Notes under the pieces: model-generated
The model's input: the letters and a program-made list of their open reading frames with translations, nothing else
Told to the model about the DNA's origin: nothing
Database searches by the model: none
Program-made: the position numbers and the translations under genes
Shown: positions 42,122 to 51,810 of the stretch, one piece after another
Layout of the letters: each line of letters begins with the position of its first letter
How positions within the stretch are numbered: the stretch's first letter is position 1
DNA from: Candidatus Obscuribacterales bacterium
GTDB lineage: Bacteria > Cyanobacteriota > Vampirovibrionia > Obscuribacterales > Obscuribacteraceae
Length of the DNA: 64,000 nt
Assembly: GCA_020054205.1 (NCBI GenBank)
Contig: JAGVLS010000018.1
Span: 1-64,000 of the forward strand
Direction of reading: 5' to 3'

Positions 42122-43580
42122 AGTGCTAACGATTATGCTTTTGTTTGGGATAAGCATGGTTGCTGCAGTACGATGGAAAACCAAGACTGAAAAACATGCT
42201 GAAGGTTTTTTAGCAGCCGATCGGAAAGTTTCAGTTTGGCAAGGAGCATTAAGTATTGCTGTTGCTTGGATTTGGGCACCAGCAATTTTTATTTGTTCAG
42301 AACAATCTTTCTCTAAAGGTTTACCGGGGATATTTTGGTTTACTGCCCCCAATATAATATGCTTTTTTATTTTTACACCATTAGCTATTAGATTAAGAAA
42401 ATTAGTACCTTATGGGTATACTTTACCTGACTTTATTTATCAAAGATTTGGCAAAGACAAATTTGTTCATATAGCTTTTTTAGTAATATATTTTGGTTAT
42501 CAGTTAGGGGCAATTATAATTAACACTTTAGCCGGAGGTTATTTACTCCATGCTTTAAGTGGTATTGATGTATCGCTTGCTATTGTTGGTATGGCAACAA
42601 TAGCTCTTGCATATTCCTTATTAAGTGGACTAAAAGCATCTATATTTACTGATGTGATTCAAATGATAATGGTGCTTGGTATTACATTTGTTTTGGTCCC
42701 TTGGACAATACACAATTCAGGTGGTTGGCAAACAGTCATAAATGGATTAGGTGGAGTCGATGGTACTCATAAATCATTATTTGATCCGTGGATAGCTTTT
42801 ACGATGGGCATTCCAATGACACTTGGGCTGATTTCTGGACCTATTGCTGATCAAATGTTTTTTCAAAGAGCAATGGCAGTAAAAGTTGAAAATATAGCTA
42901 AAACATTTATTTATGGTGGACTTTTATTTGGGCTTGTGCCAATTACATTATCTTTGCTTGGTTTTATTGGGGCAGCCGAAGTTGCAAAAGGAGCAATGAA
43001 TGTTAATGATGCTCAATTAGTTGGTGCTAGTGTAATTGCAACCTTTTTACCTAAGGCAGCTGTCTGGGCATTTGTAATTATGGCTTTTGCTGGTTTATGC
43101 TCAACCTTAGATTCGGCTATGTGTGCTATTAGTTCTTTAGGCAGCATTGATATTTATAAAAAATATACTAATAAAAATGCTAGTGAAACTCAAATCGTAA
43201 AAGCAGCTAGAATTTATATGGTATCAATGACAATACTTGGTACAAGTATTGCTTTATGCCAACCTAAATTATTATGGTTGTTTTTAATTTATGGTGCGTT
43301 ATCTTCAGCTGGGCTATTTCCAACAATTTTTGCTCTTTATTGGAATAGACTGACAGCAAGGGGGGCATCGCTAGCTGTAATGTTATCACTTTTAATAGGT
43401 ACTCCACTTTCAATTTATGCCAATATTACTGAAAATGCAATTTTAATAGTAATAGCAGCAGTATTAAGCGTTTCAATTGGGTTCATTGTCTGTCTCATCT
43501 CTGGCTTTAGCAACAAAAGAAAAACATTTGACTATAAGACTGTATCGTCAAATAAAGTTTTAGAGTCCAGTTTGAAATAA
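42099..43580 (+). CDS. Sodium:solute symporter family (SSS) protein
   Basis: Up to 493 codons from TTG 42099 (TAGGGAGA 7 nt upstream); GTG 42123 is an alternative coupled to the leader ORF. About 13 helices. Motifs typical of SSS: GFLAADRKVSVWQGALSIAVAW, YGYTLPDFIYQRFG, YSLLSGLKASIFTDVIQ, GLCSTLDSAMCAISSLGSID. The STLDSA segment corresponds to the Na2-site serine/threonine pair. Substrate unclear; similar proteins carry urea, proline or organic acids. Confidence 0.92.
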   Translation: MTLLNQYEVLTIMLLFGISMVAAVRWKTKTEKHAEGFLAADRKVSVWQGALSIAVAWIWAPAIFICSEQSFSKGLPGIFWFTAPNIICFFIFTPLAIRLRKLVPYGYTLPDFIYQRFGKDKFVHIAFLVIYFGYQLGAIIINTLAGGYLLHALSGIDVSLAIVGMATIALAYSLLSGLKASIFTDVIQMIMVLGITFVLVPWTIHNSGGWQTVINGLGGVDGTHKSLFDPWIAFTMGIPMTLGLISGPIADQMFFQRAMAVKVENIAKTFIYGGLLFGLVPITLSLLGFIGAAEVAKGAMNVNDAQLVGASVIATFLPKAAVWAFVIMAFAGLCSTLDSAMCAISSLGSIDIYKKYTNKNASETQIVKAARIYMVSMTILGTSIALCQPKLLWLFLIYGALSSAGLFPTIFALYWNRLTARGASLAVMLSLLIGTPLSIYANITENAILIVIAAVLSVSIGFIVCLISGFSNKRKTFDYKTVSSNKVLESSLK

Positions 43581-43614
43581 CTAAAAAGCAAAACAATGCA
43601 AACAATAAAAGTAT

Positions 43615-44364
43615 TTAGTTTCGTTTTTTATGATTGCGTTTATAAAACTGAGCGAGATCATCTAAAGCTTGTTTGCTAGGTGAAAGTAGATCTCCTCGAT
43701 GTGTTTTATGAAGTTTATCGTAATTTTGTGCATCTTCTGCACGGTTTTGCCATATTTTTTCTGCTAGGTCTTGTCGATTGGTTTTTTCATATAAAATTGC
43801 TTTGAGTTCTAAAGCTTTATTTTGACAACTAGTTATATGTGTTAATTTCTTAGTTGCTATTTCTAGCTTATTGATTTCATTTTCTGCTTCAGAAAATTTA
43901 TTTTGCTTGATAAGAAATTCAATTAATTCAGGTAAGCTTATCCAAATTACTGTTGATGAGTTTGGACCATATGTATGCTCATCTAATTCAAGTGCTTTTT
44001 TATACAACATTTCAGCGGTTGCATAAAAAGTATTGTCATGTTTTTTATCTGCTGCCTTATGCCAAAAGACCGCTAGGTGACGTAAATTGCCAGTATAACT
44101 AGATTCCTCATCATCATCTGCCTGCAGGGAAAGCCAACCTTCTATGGGCAATGGAATTGGTGGTGGCATTTTACCTTGATAATCATTGGCTGCATCTACA
44201 AATAAATATGTTTCTTTGAGGGCTAAATTATAATCGTCTTTGTTGAGAGCTTTATAGGCAGACTGTTTGTGTTCTACCCATGCAGGTGTGGATATTGCAT
44301 TGCAACCAGTAAATAGTCCTAGCGAAATGAAAATAATAGTAAGTAAACAAATTTTGTATTTCAA
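43615..44364 (-). CDS. TPR lipoprotein
   Basis: 249 codons. Signal peptide with lipobox LFTGC (Cys20). Helical repeats follow (SAYKALNKDDYNLALKETYLF; FYATAEMLYKKALELDEHTYG; KFSEAENEINKLE; RQDLAEKIWQNRAED). It directly abuts the PDZ-VWA gene (1-nt junction) and is the last gene of that operon. Probably a periplasm-facing scaffold anchored to a membrane. Confidence 0.8.
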   Translation of the reverse strand: MKYKICLLTIIFISLGLFTGCNAISTPAWVEHKQSAYKALNKDDYNLALKETYLFVDAANDYQGKMPPPIPLPIEGWLSLQADDDEESSYTGNLRHLAVFWHKAADKKHDNTFYATAEMLYKKALELDEHTYGPNSSTVIWISLPELIEFLIKQNKFSEAENEINKLEIATKKLTHITSCQNKALELKAILYEKTNRQDLAEKIWQNRAEDAQNYDKLHKTHRGDLLSPSKQALDDLAQFYKRNHKKRN

Positions 44365-45402
44365 TTATTGTGCCTTGGCTTTTGCCTGCAATGATTCACT
44401 GACACTATTTAAAAGTTCCCAAAGAATACCTTTATTGCGTACTTCAGAAAAAGGTTTGTAATTAACCAGATGATGACGAGCGCCTTTTGCTACAAGATTA
44501 TGGTCTAAATCATCAAATAATTCTTCAGCAATAATAGATTCACCAACTTGTAAAAATGTTACTATCACTTCTTTGGGTTTATTTAGTTTTTTAGATTCTT
44601 CAATTAAAACTTCTTGCAATGGTTGTCCGGCATTTTCAATGCCATCAGTTAGAACCAGTATTACCCATGGCTTGGAATCTTTTTTGCTTATTCTAAAATA
44701 TTCATGAAAAACTTCTTGCAGGGGAGCAGATATGTTTTTTCTTGTTCCTTCTGGTTGAATGTGATCAAATATGCTTCTTAAATCCCATAGTGTTACTCTA
44801 TTTCGTGTTTGATATGTGTTGTTGAATAAAACTAGATCAAAGCCATTGTCTAAAACTCTGTCTGTTGCCAAAAATAAATTGTCTATTTGTTGTTTGCACC
44901 ACATCCACTTACTAATATCACCAGGAACACCAGCATGGCTGTCAGCCATAGATAAAGAGCGATCTAACAATATAACTATATGACATTCGCTAAGTGTTTT
45001 AAGTTGCTCATCAAAAGGAGAATCGCCAAAAGTAAAAGGAATTTTTCTACGCTCAAACTGTGTCTTTAGTCCTTTAACATTGGTGGCAATTTCAGCTTGA
45101 TATATTTTGCCTTTTCTATCTATGGTTAAAACAACTGTATTGTCTGTTACTTGTGCGTTAAGTACTTTATCGCCTTCACGCGCTCCAGAATAGGCAGCAG
45201 CACTTCCTGGTGATATTTTACCTATTTTAGCTGGTAAATTTTTTCCTTGTAATTTAATTCCTGCTCCCGAGCATACATAGGATAATTCATCAATTTCACC
45301 ATATAATTTAATTCTGGCTGGTTTTGCACTGCTTACTGGTAATGATAAATTTGCTAGTGCCAAAATGAAAAATAAAGTTGATATTATTCTTAGCATAATC
45401 AT
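44365..45402 (-). CDS. Secreted PDZ-von Willebrand A domain protein
   Basis: 345 codons. Signal peptide (1-26), a PDZ-like domain (about 40-108; GISPGSAAAYSGAREGDKVL-type core), then a VWA domain (about 140-330). The metal-dependent adhesion site is complete: D147-x-S-x-S151 (LLDRSLS), T220 (EGTRK), D253 (LTDGIEN). The VWA domain therefore should bind Mg and an acidic ligand. PDZ and VWA in one secreted protein is unusual. Overlaps the upstream TPR gene by 4 nt. Confidence 0.85.
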   Translation of the reverse strand: MIMLRIISTLFFILALANLSLPVSSAKPARIKLYGEIDELSYVCSGAGIKLQGKNLPAKIGKISPGSAAAYSGAREGDKVLNAQVTDNTVVLTIDRKGKIYQAEIATNVKGLKTQFERRKIPFTFGDSPFDEQLKTLSECHIVILLDRSLSMADSHAGVPGDISKWMWCKQQIDNLFLATDRVLDNGFDLVLFNNTYQTRNRVTLWDLRSIFDHIQPEGTRKNISAPLQEVFHEYFRISKKDSKPWVILVLTDGIENAGQPLQEVLIEESKKLNKPKEVIVTFLQVGESIIAEELFDDLDHNLVAKGARHHLVNYKPFSEVRNKGILWELLNSVSESLQAKAKAQ

Positions 45403-46889
45403 TTTGGTTTTTGTGTTTTTGTTTGTAATTTTAGTTCTTTAGCTTTAAGTCCTGGTAAATTACCATTATCAATTACACTAGGACTACGCAAGGTATTTGG
45501 AGTATTGCGTTCGCCAAAATTTACATAATTGCGATTATATAAAGTTGTGCCTAGTGGTACTATTTGAATTGTACCGCTGGGCTTTTGCATTTGTTTGTTG
45601 ATGTTGCCAGTCTGAGCTACCATTGAACTAACTTTTTCTTTAGCGCCAGCAATTAAACTGTCAATATCTCTATAATAACTATCCTCTAGATGTTTAATTT
45701 TGTTTTTCGCTCTTTCGGTTGCTTGTGATATTTCTAGCTCCATTTGAGATAAATTTTCTTGATTGGCCCTTGGAATTTGTGCTGATGAAGCATGATAAGC
45801 TGGAGTTTGTTGGCGTCTCATGGCTAGAGCGCCATAATTGGATTGGATATTGCATATATCTTTTACCAAACTTTCTTTAATTTGCACAATTTGTCGATCT
45901 AGCCAATCTTGTTTATTTTCAACGGCATGTTTTAATTGACTAAATGCTTGTTTAGCAACTATGCGAGAAGCAGGTAGATAAGTGCTTAGTTCGCCAAATA
46001 CATCTTTGAGACTCATAAACTTTGAAGTTATCTCTGGAGTGATTTCAGCGCCAAAAGGATCATAAGGTTTATCAGGTTTGAAATATTCTAAAAGAGATCC
46101 AAGAGCTGTTTTTGTATTGTCTGTTTTTTCTTGTGGTAATTGTGGGATTGAACGTACATCTATTTTTTCTGGTGCTAACAAACGATTTTCATATCTTAAT
46201 TCTGTTGTTTGCATCTCTTGTACTCTAATTTCTGCAGTACGTCGAATTCTTTCCAATTCACTTATGTAATTTGATGTGAGTCTTGGATGAATAGTTGAAA
46301 GGTCGTCTTGCATTTGTTCGTATAACTTATCAACCCTAACTTGAAGTGTGCGACGCTGGCTTTTTATTCTTGCTACTGCTTCATTGAAGCTTTTATCTAT
46401 AGGAGCATGACTGGTTAGAGCGTCTCTAGCGGCCTCAATTGCTTTTGAGTTTACTGAAGGATCGCTTAAAGTGGCATGTGTTGTTTCTGTTTTATCATTA
46501 GCTTTTGGCATACTAGATAAACTTTCAAGCGCTGATAAAGCGTATTTACCAGCTTGGCTTGTTGGAGACACACGAACACAAGCAGAAAACATGTGTGCAG
46601 CTTGGTCATTGCGGTTTAGGTGTAAATAACAATTGCCTAGGTAATAATAAACATTGGCATCTTCTGGGGTTTGACGCGCGCGTGCTGACAAAAACTTTAC
46701 AGCATCGTCATAACTGCCTCTTTGATAAGCAGCAATACCCTGATTGGTTAAATTAGCCAAATTAAGTTCAGCTACATCGCCAGCCATTGCCATTTGGTTA
46801 TTTGTAATCAGAATAAAAATGCCTACAAAAAATAGTTTCTTTATGATTGAAAATTGATTCATTATTTTGGCTACTTTTTTGCTGCCCAT
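45399..46889 (-). CDS. Secreted TPR/coiled-coil protein
   Basis: Up to 496 codons; ATG 46862 (MNQFSIIKKL) is the more natural start for the signal peptide (ending AMAG). Two TPR units (GIAAYQRGSYDDAVKFLSA; YYLGNCYLHLNRNDQAAHMF), a long helical region with basic and acidic stretches, and a C-terminal motif VPLGTTLYNRNY. Both TPR block and end motif match the protein at 4945-5799. It heads the operon with the PDZ-VWA protein and TPR lipoprotein. Confidence 0.8.
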   Translation of the reverse strand: MGSKKVAKIMNQFSIIKKLFFVGIFILITNNQMAMAGDVAELNLANLTNQGIAAYQRGSYDDAVKFLSARARQTPEDANVYYYLGNCYLHLNRNDQAAHMFSACVRVSPTSQAGKYALSALESLSSMPKANDKTETTHATLSDPSVNSKAIEAARDALTSHAPIDKSFNEAVARIKSQRRTLQVRVDKLYEQMQDDLSTIHPRLTSNYISELERIRRTAEIRVQEMQTTELRYENRLLAPEKIDVRSIPQLPQEKTDNTKTALGSLLEYFKPDKPYDPFGAEITPEITSKFMSLKDVFGELSTYLPASRIVAKQAFSQLKHAVENKQDWLDRQIVQIKESLVKDICNIQSNYGALAMRRQQTPAYHASSAQIPRANQENLSQMELEISQATERAKNKIKHLEDSYYRDIDSLIAGAKEKVSSMVAQTGNINKQMQKPSGTIQIVPLGTTLYNRNYVNFGERNTPNTLRSPSVIDNGNLPGLKAKELKLQTKTQKPK

Positions 46890-47191
46890 GAATTTTGTAC
46901 CACAATTAGCTTTAGCTTAGCCAGATATGGCAAGCTTTTTGACTGCTTTACAACAATAAAGACCTATTAGTGCAATTAAAAGAGATTTTGACTGGCAAAG
47001 TTTCATAAACTTTAATATTCATGTCTCTATTATATGACTTATTAAGCTTTATCTGATCTAATTTATTTATGGGTAGGATAAGTTAAACTGGCGCTGTGGC
47101 AATGTTTTTTGTTAGATAAATATTGTCTTGATTTTGCGAAGGCAAAGCAAATTTGAGTTCTTTCATTGTGCTCTTTTAAAGGAATGAATTA
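46890..47191. other. Divergent intergenic region
   Basis: 302 nt between the TPR operon and the glycan locus. AT-rich, no ORF and no strong inverted repeat that I can see. A ribosome binding site AAAGGAATG lies just before ATG 47192. It must carry both promoters. Confidence 0.6.
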
Positions 47192-48043
47192 ATGTCAGAA
47201 ATGGATTTATCACTACTGCCTATGCTCTCCTCTCTCAAGCAAAAATCACAATCTTTTTTGCCTAATAATTTAAGACGAATTATTATTGAACAATCAAAAA
47301 GAGCTGGTGTAGGGCATATTGGTTCTGCTTTAAGTATTGTTGAAATTATTACTGCTTTATATGGACATGTCTTGAATGTCAGTGGTATTCGTGATCCAAA
47401 TAGAGATCGTTTTATCTTGTCTAAAGGACATGCTGCTCTTGCTTTGTATGGAGCTTTTCACTTGAAAGGTTGGATAAGCAAAGAAGAACTAGATACTTTT
47501 TGTGGCAATGGTAGCAAATTGGGTGTACATCCAGAACACATATTGCCTCATGTTGATTTTGCAACTGGCTCATTAGGACAAGGACTTAGTTTTGGTGTAG
47601 GGGCGGCCCTTGCTGCTCATCATGAAAAAGCAAATAGGCAAGTATATGTGTTATTGAGCGATGCGGAAATGAATGAAGGGGCTGTTTGGGAAGCAATTAT
47701 GTTTGCGCGCCAACACAAATTATCTAATCTTTGCGCTATTTTGGATGCTAATGGACAGCAAGCGTTTGGTTATACACGAGATGTTCTTGATCAAACTAAT
47801 ATTTCTGAACGCTTGCAATCTTTTGGTTGGCAGGTAAATTCTGTAGATGGTCATAATGTAAATGAATTAGTAAAAACAATTCATAGTCCAATTAATTTTG
47901 GGGGAGCACCACGTTTTGTCATTGCCCGTACTGTTTTTGGTAAAGGAGTGTCATTTATGGAAAACAAAATTAAATGGCATTACAGCCCATTATCAGATCA
48001 TGAATATAAAGAAGCCATGGCGGAGATTGATAAACATTCATGA
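47192..48043 (+). CDS. Transketolase, N-terminal (ThDP-binding) subunit
   Basis: 283 codons; only the pyrophosphate-binding half of transketolase. GHIGSALSIVEIITALY, ILSKGHAALALYGAF, GSLGQGLSFGVGAALA and the cofactor motif LLSDAEMNEG...DANG are visible (SDAE replaces the usual GDGE). Its partner follows with a 4-nt overlap. Split transketolases occur in archaea and in some sugar or secondary-metabolite pathways. As first gene of a glycan locus, it probably makes a special ketose or transfers a two-carbon unit to a sugar precursor. Confidence 0.93.
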   Translation: MSEMDLSLLPMLSSLKQKSQSFLPNNLRRIIIEQSKRAGVGHIGSALSIVEIITALYGHVLNVSGIRDPNRDRFILSKGHAALALYGAFHLKGWISKEELDTFCGNGSKLGVHPEHILPHVDFATGSLGQGLSFGVGAALAAHHEKANRQVYVLLSDAEMNEGAVWEAIMFARQHKLSNLCAILDANGQQAFGYTRDVLDQTNISERLQSFGWQVNSVDGHNVNELVKTIHSPINFGGAPRFVIARTVFGKGVSFMENKIKWHYSPLSDHEYKEAMAEIDKHS

Positions 48044-48999
48044 GAACGGCATTTGTCAAAACATTAGTTGAAATTGCCGAGCGTGATAAACGTGTATTTA
48101 TGCTCACGGGTGATCTTGGTTATATGGCACTTGAGCCTTTTATGGATCGTTTCCCTGATCGTTTTATCAACGTTGGTGTGGCAGAACAAAATATGATTGG
48201 CATTGCAACTGGGCTGGCTGAATCTGGATATATTCCTTTTGCTTATTCTATTGTTACTTTTGCTACATTAAGACCTTATGAGTTTATTCGCAATGGACCA
48301 GTTTTACATAATTTACCTGTAAGAATTGTAGGTGTTGGTGGTGGTTTGGAATATGGACATAATGGTGCTAGTCATTGGGGCTTGGAAGATGTCGCTGTTA
48401 TGCGTGTACAACCTAATATGACCGTTATTGCTCCGGCTGATCATGAACAAACAAAAAAAGCAGTTGAAAATACGTGGGATATAAGCGGTCCTATATATTA
48501 TCGACTTGGTAAAGACGATAAAACATTAGTCACAGGTTTAAATGGTAAATTTACTTTTGGACAATTAGATATTGTCCAGGAAGGCAAAGATGTTTTGCTT
48601 ATTTCTATGGGAGCAATTAGCGCTGACACCGCACAAGCAATTGAAGAGCTTAATTTGCGTGGTTTGTCTTGTGGATTTGCAATAGCCTCTACTATAAATC
48701 CGCCACCTGTAGAACTGGACAAAGTATTGTCAAATTATAAAGCCGTCATTACTGTAGAAGCTCACTATAAAGTGGGTGGAATTGGATCACTTGTTGCAGA
48801 GACCATTGCAGAAAAAGCTTTGAATACATTATTAGTGCGCATGGCGGTGGATGGAATTCCTGATGGAATAACTGGCAGTCAGGCGTTTATGTATAGCTGT
48901 CATGGTTTGTCTAAAGAAAATATTGTTAACACGGTTCTTATGACAGCCGATAAGCTGGAAGCGAAAAATCGAGAGAGGCAATCGTGTCCAGTCAACTAA
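48040..48999 (+). CDS. Transketolase, C-terminal subunit
   Basis: 319 codons: pyrimidine-binding and C-terminal domains. The catalytic Glu lies in INVGVAEQNM. GGGLEYGHNGASHWGLEDVAVMR and TVIAPADHEQ are typical, and the C-terminal domain has AVITVEAHYKVGGIGSLVAE. It forms the active heterotetramer with the preceding subunit. The downstream GT2 gene starts 16 nt before its stop. Confidence 0.93.
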   Translation: MRTAFVKTLVEIAERDKRVFMLTGDLGYMALEPFMDRFPDRFINVGVAEQNMIGIATGLAESGYIPFAYSIVTFATLRPYEFIRNGPVLHNLPVRIVGVGGGLEYGHNGASHWGLEDVAVMRVQPNMTVIAPADHEQTKKAVENTWDISGPIYYRLGKDDKTLVTGLNGKFTFGQLDIVQEGKDVLLISMGAISADTAQAIEELNLRGLSCGFAIASTINPPPVELDKVLSNYKAVITVEAHYKVGGIGSLVAETIAEKALNTLLVRMAVDGIPDGITGSQAFMYSCHGLSKENIVNTVLMTADKLEAKNRERQSCPVN

Positions 49000-49673
49000 T
49001 ATCTATTATTTTGCCTATACATAATCAGGCGGATCATATAAAGCCAATAGTTGAAGACTATCTTGCTCAGCTAGCTAATTTGCCTGGAAAATTTGAAATT
49101 ATATTAGTAAGCAATGCTAGCACTGATAATACTTATAATGTAGCTTGTGAATTAGCTAATAAATATAATGGCCAAATAAAAACAATTGATACACCTATTG
49201 CTGGCTGGGGGCATGCAGTTAAATTGGGGCTTAAAGAAGCAAAAGGAGATTTGTTGTGTTATACAAATTCTGCTCGTACAAGCTCTGAAATATTGAAACT
49301 CATATTGATTTATGCTCTTTCTTACAGCAATGTAGTAATTAAAGCTAATAGAAAAATTCGCGATAATTTCTTAAGACGTCTTGGCTCGCTTATTTATAAC
49401 CTTGAATGTCGTGCCTTATTTGATCTTCCTAATTGGGATATTAATGGTACGCCAAAAGTATTTCCACGTTCATTCAATAAATTATTGGACTTATCACGTG
49501 ATGATGATCTAATTGATGCCGAATTCAATGCTATTTGCCGTAAAGAAGGCTATCAAATTTTAGAAGTACCTGTTTTATCAACACGTAGACACAGTGGTAA
49601 ATCAACAACTAATTTTAAATCAGCACTAAAAATGTACTGGGGGGCATATAAGTTATGGCAAAACATAACATAA
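48984..49673 (+). CDS. Family 2 glycosyltransferase lacking DxD
   Basis: 229 codons from GTG 48984, with GAGAGAGG upstream. GT-A fold of the dolichol-phosphate-mannosyltransferase type (ISIILPIHNQADHI, EIILVSNASTDNT, GWGHAVKLGLKEAKGDLL). Where the metal-binding DxD normally sits, it reads CYTNSARTS (residues 92-100), so nucleotide-sugar binding must differ or be lost. The C-terminal part (DDLIDAEFNAICRKEGY, RRHSGKSTTNF) is intact. No membrane helices. It probably acts on a lipid- or protein-linked acceptor in this locus. Confidence 0.85.
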   Translation: MSSQLISIILPIHNQADHIKPIVEDYLAQLANLPGKFEIILVSNASTDNTYNVACELANKYNGQIKTIDTPIAGWGHAVKLGLKEAKGDLLCYTNSARTSSEILKLILIYALSYSNVVIKANRKIRDNFLRRLGSLIYNLECRALFDLPNWDINGTPKVFPRSFNKLLDLSRDDDLIDAEFNAICRKEGYQILEVPVLSTRRHSGKSTTNFKSALKMYWGAYKLWQNIT

Positions 49674-50866
49674 CTCACCCAGAAAATCTAAATGATTTGT
49701 GGATGCATCATCATGCTCAATGGCGTGATACAGCCCAAGTTACCAGTCAATGGCAAGAAGCTAATGAAATAGATGCTGGTTTATTGCGGTATAAAACAAA
49801 AGGTGAGTTTTGGGATATTGTTGATTCTTTAAAAACTACAATAATAATTACTCGTGAATATGAACATTTAATTCTGGCTCTTACTTGTTTAAACAATGAG
49901 CCACATGTTTCTTATATGCCAATGCCGCACCCATCAGGAATAGCTATAGATAGAAAAAAAGGGATTGTGCATATAGCAAGCACACGCAATCCAAATCAAA
50001 TATTTGATTTAATGCCTGTTACTGATTTTACTCCGAGAGCGGATGTCAAAATGGAAAATGAATTTGATCATCCACTTATACCTGTGCAATCACGTTTTTA
50101 TCCTGGTTGTCTTTATATGCATGATTTGGCAATGATTGATAACAAATTATATGCTAATGCTGTGGGACAAAATGCTATTGTCGAATTTCAAACTAATAAT
50201 AGTTATAAAACTATTTGGTGGCCTAAATGTATTGAGGCAAAGAATAAGACTCATTTTGATCAAAACTATATTCAGCTCAATTCTATTGCGGCTGGTTCTA
50301 ATATCAAAAATTCATTTTTTTCAGCCTCTTCTGATAGCATTTCATCATTAAGACCTGGCCACAAAAATTATCCAGTAGATAAAAAAGGCGTGATTTTTTC
50401 TGGCGCAACTAGACAAGTTATTGGACGTGGACTGACAAGACCACATTCGGCACGTCTTACAAAAAATAAAATCTGGGTAGATAATAGTGGTTATGGTGAG
50501 CTTGGTTATATTGAAGATGGTTGGTTTGAAGCAATTGCTAAATTACCGGGTTGGACACGCGGTTTGTGTTTTGTTGAAAATATAGCCTTTGTTGGTACTT
50601 CACAAGTGATACCGCGCTTCAAGCAATATGCTCCAGGATTGGATGTAGATAAAAGTGTTTGTGGCATTCATGCTGTCGATATCAAAACTGGCAAAATTAT
50701 TGGTAGTTTGACTTGGGCTGCCGGTAATCAAATTTTTGCTATAGATGTTTTACCAAGGAGTTTTTCGTCTGGTTTTCCCTTCGTTGTGGCAAGACGTCAG
50801 GAGAAGGAAAAATTGCTTTTTTACACATTTGCTATTAAGGACAATAAAAAGGAGGTCCGCGCATGA
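49655..50866 (+). CDS. TIGR03032/DUF4915-family protein
   Basis: 403 codons. WMHHHAQWRDTAQV, MPHPSGIAIDRKKGIVHIASTRNPNQ, RFYPGCLYMHDLAMID, LTRPHSARL and LWVDNSGYGELGYIEDG-type strings fit this family, which folds as a beta propeller and is usually found in loci with sulfotransferases or glycosyltransferases. No signal peptide, so it is probably cytosolic. Enzymatic role not established. Overlaps neighbours by 19 and 4 nt. Confidence 0.88.
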   Translation: MAKHNITHPENLNDLWMHHHAQWRDTAQVTSQWQEANEIDAGLLRYKTKGEFWDIVDSLKTTIIITREYEHLILALTCLNNEPHVSYMPMPHPSGIAIDRKKGIVHIASTRNPNQIFDLMPVTDFTPRADVKMENEFDHPLIPVQSRFYPGCLYMHDLAMIDNKLYANAVGQNAIVEFQTNNSYKTIWWPKCIEAKNKTHFDQNYIQLNSIAAGSNIKNSFFSASSDSISSLRPGHKNYPVDKKGVIFSGATRQVIGRGLTRPHSARLTKNKIWVDNSGYGELGYIEDGWFEAIAKLPGWTRGLCFVENIAFVGTSQVIPRFKQYAPGLDVDKSVCGIHAVDIKTGKIIGSLTWAAGNQIFAIDVLPRSFSSGFPFVVARRQEKEKLLFYTFAIKDNKKEVRA

Positions 50867-51810
50867 GCGCACAGTTTAAATTTTTGATGTTGGGTGCTAT
50901 GTATGAAAATGGTGGTAATACTACTCATCGTTTTTTGGATGGACATCCTCAAATGTTTGTTTATCCTTTTGAATCTCAGCCAGGTACAAGACTGGTAAAT
51001 GATCATTTGAGCTCTACGTTTCCAGTTAAGTACAGATGGCCAGTTTTCTCTCTTGAGGCTACAGCCGAGCAAGACTATCAAGCCATAATTGATGAAGAAG
51101 GCAAAGTAAGGTCAAGAACTCCTCATGTGAGCAAATTTCGCCATATGCCTTTTGAATTGGATGATAACGAGCGAAAAGCCATCTATACTCGTCTTATAAA
51201 AGAAAGTGGTAGATCAAGAGCTAATAATATGGCTGCTTTTTTCAAAGCTACATTTGAAGCTTGGAAAGACTACAATCGTACAGGTAAAGAACAATTTTAT
51301 GTTGGCTATAGCCCAATTATTGTTGTTGATGCAGATAAAATACTTGATGATTATAAAGATGCTCATTTTTTACATCTTGTTCGCAATCCTTGGTCTGCTT
51401 ATGCTGATACAAAGAAACGCCCAGTGCCATTGTCTTTGAAAGACTATATGTTGGCTTGGACATTGAATCAATATCATGCTCTTTTATTTCAAAAGAAATA
51501 TCCAGGCAGAATGCATATAATAAGAACAGAAGATGTTATGGCTGATCCGTATAAAACACTTTCTCAACTTTGTAAGAATCTTGGACTAGAAGCTAGTGAA
51601 TCTTTAAAGCAACCAAGTTGGAATGGTAAAGTTCTTGATGAAGTGTATCCTTGGGGTACAATTCGCAAAGCCACACCAGAAGCTAATTTAGCAACGGCAC
51701 TTGAACTTTCCAAAGAAGAGCAAGAACAAATACGATTAGCTACTTGGCAGTATCTAGAAGTGTTTAATTACAGCAATTTTCTAGACGGTAAGGTATTAGC
51801 TCGCGTATGA
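50863..51810 (+). CDS. PAPS-dependent sulfotransferase
   Basis: 315 codons. The 5'-phosphosulfate loop near the start is MYENGGNTTHRFLDGHPQM, matching the GxxxTTxxRxLDxHP type. The 3'-phosphate motif is LHLVRNPWSAYADTKKR (RNPxxxxxS-like). GRMHIIRTEDVMADPYKTL is also typical. Transfers sulfate from PAPS to a hydroxyl, here most likely of the sugar or glycan made by the locus. No APS kinase or sulfurylase is in the window. Confidence 0.88.
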   Translation: MSAQFKFLMLGAMYENGGNTTHRFLDGHPQMFVYPFESQPGTRLVNDHLSSTFPVKYRWPVFSLEATAEQDYQAIIDEEGKVRSRTPHVSKFRHMPFELDDNERKAIYTRLIKESGRSRANNMAAFFKATFEAWKDYNRTGKEQFYVGYSPIIVVDADKILDDYKDAHFLHLVRNPWSAYADTKKRPVPLSLKDYMLAWTLNQYHALLFQKKYPGRMHIIRTEDVMADPYKTLSQLCKNLGLEASESLKQPSWNGKVLDEVYPWGTIRKATPEANLATALELSKEEQEQIRLATWQYLEVFNYSNFLDGKVLARV

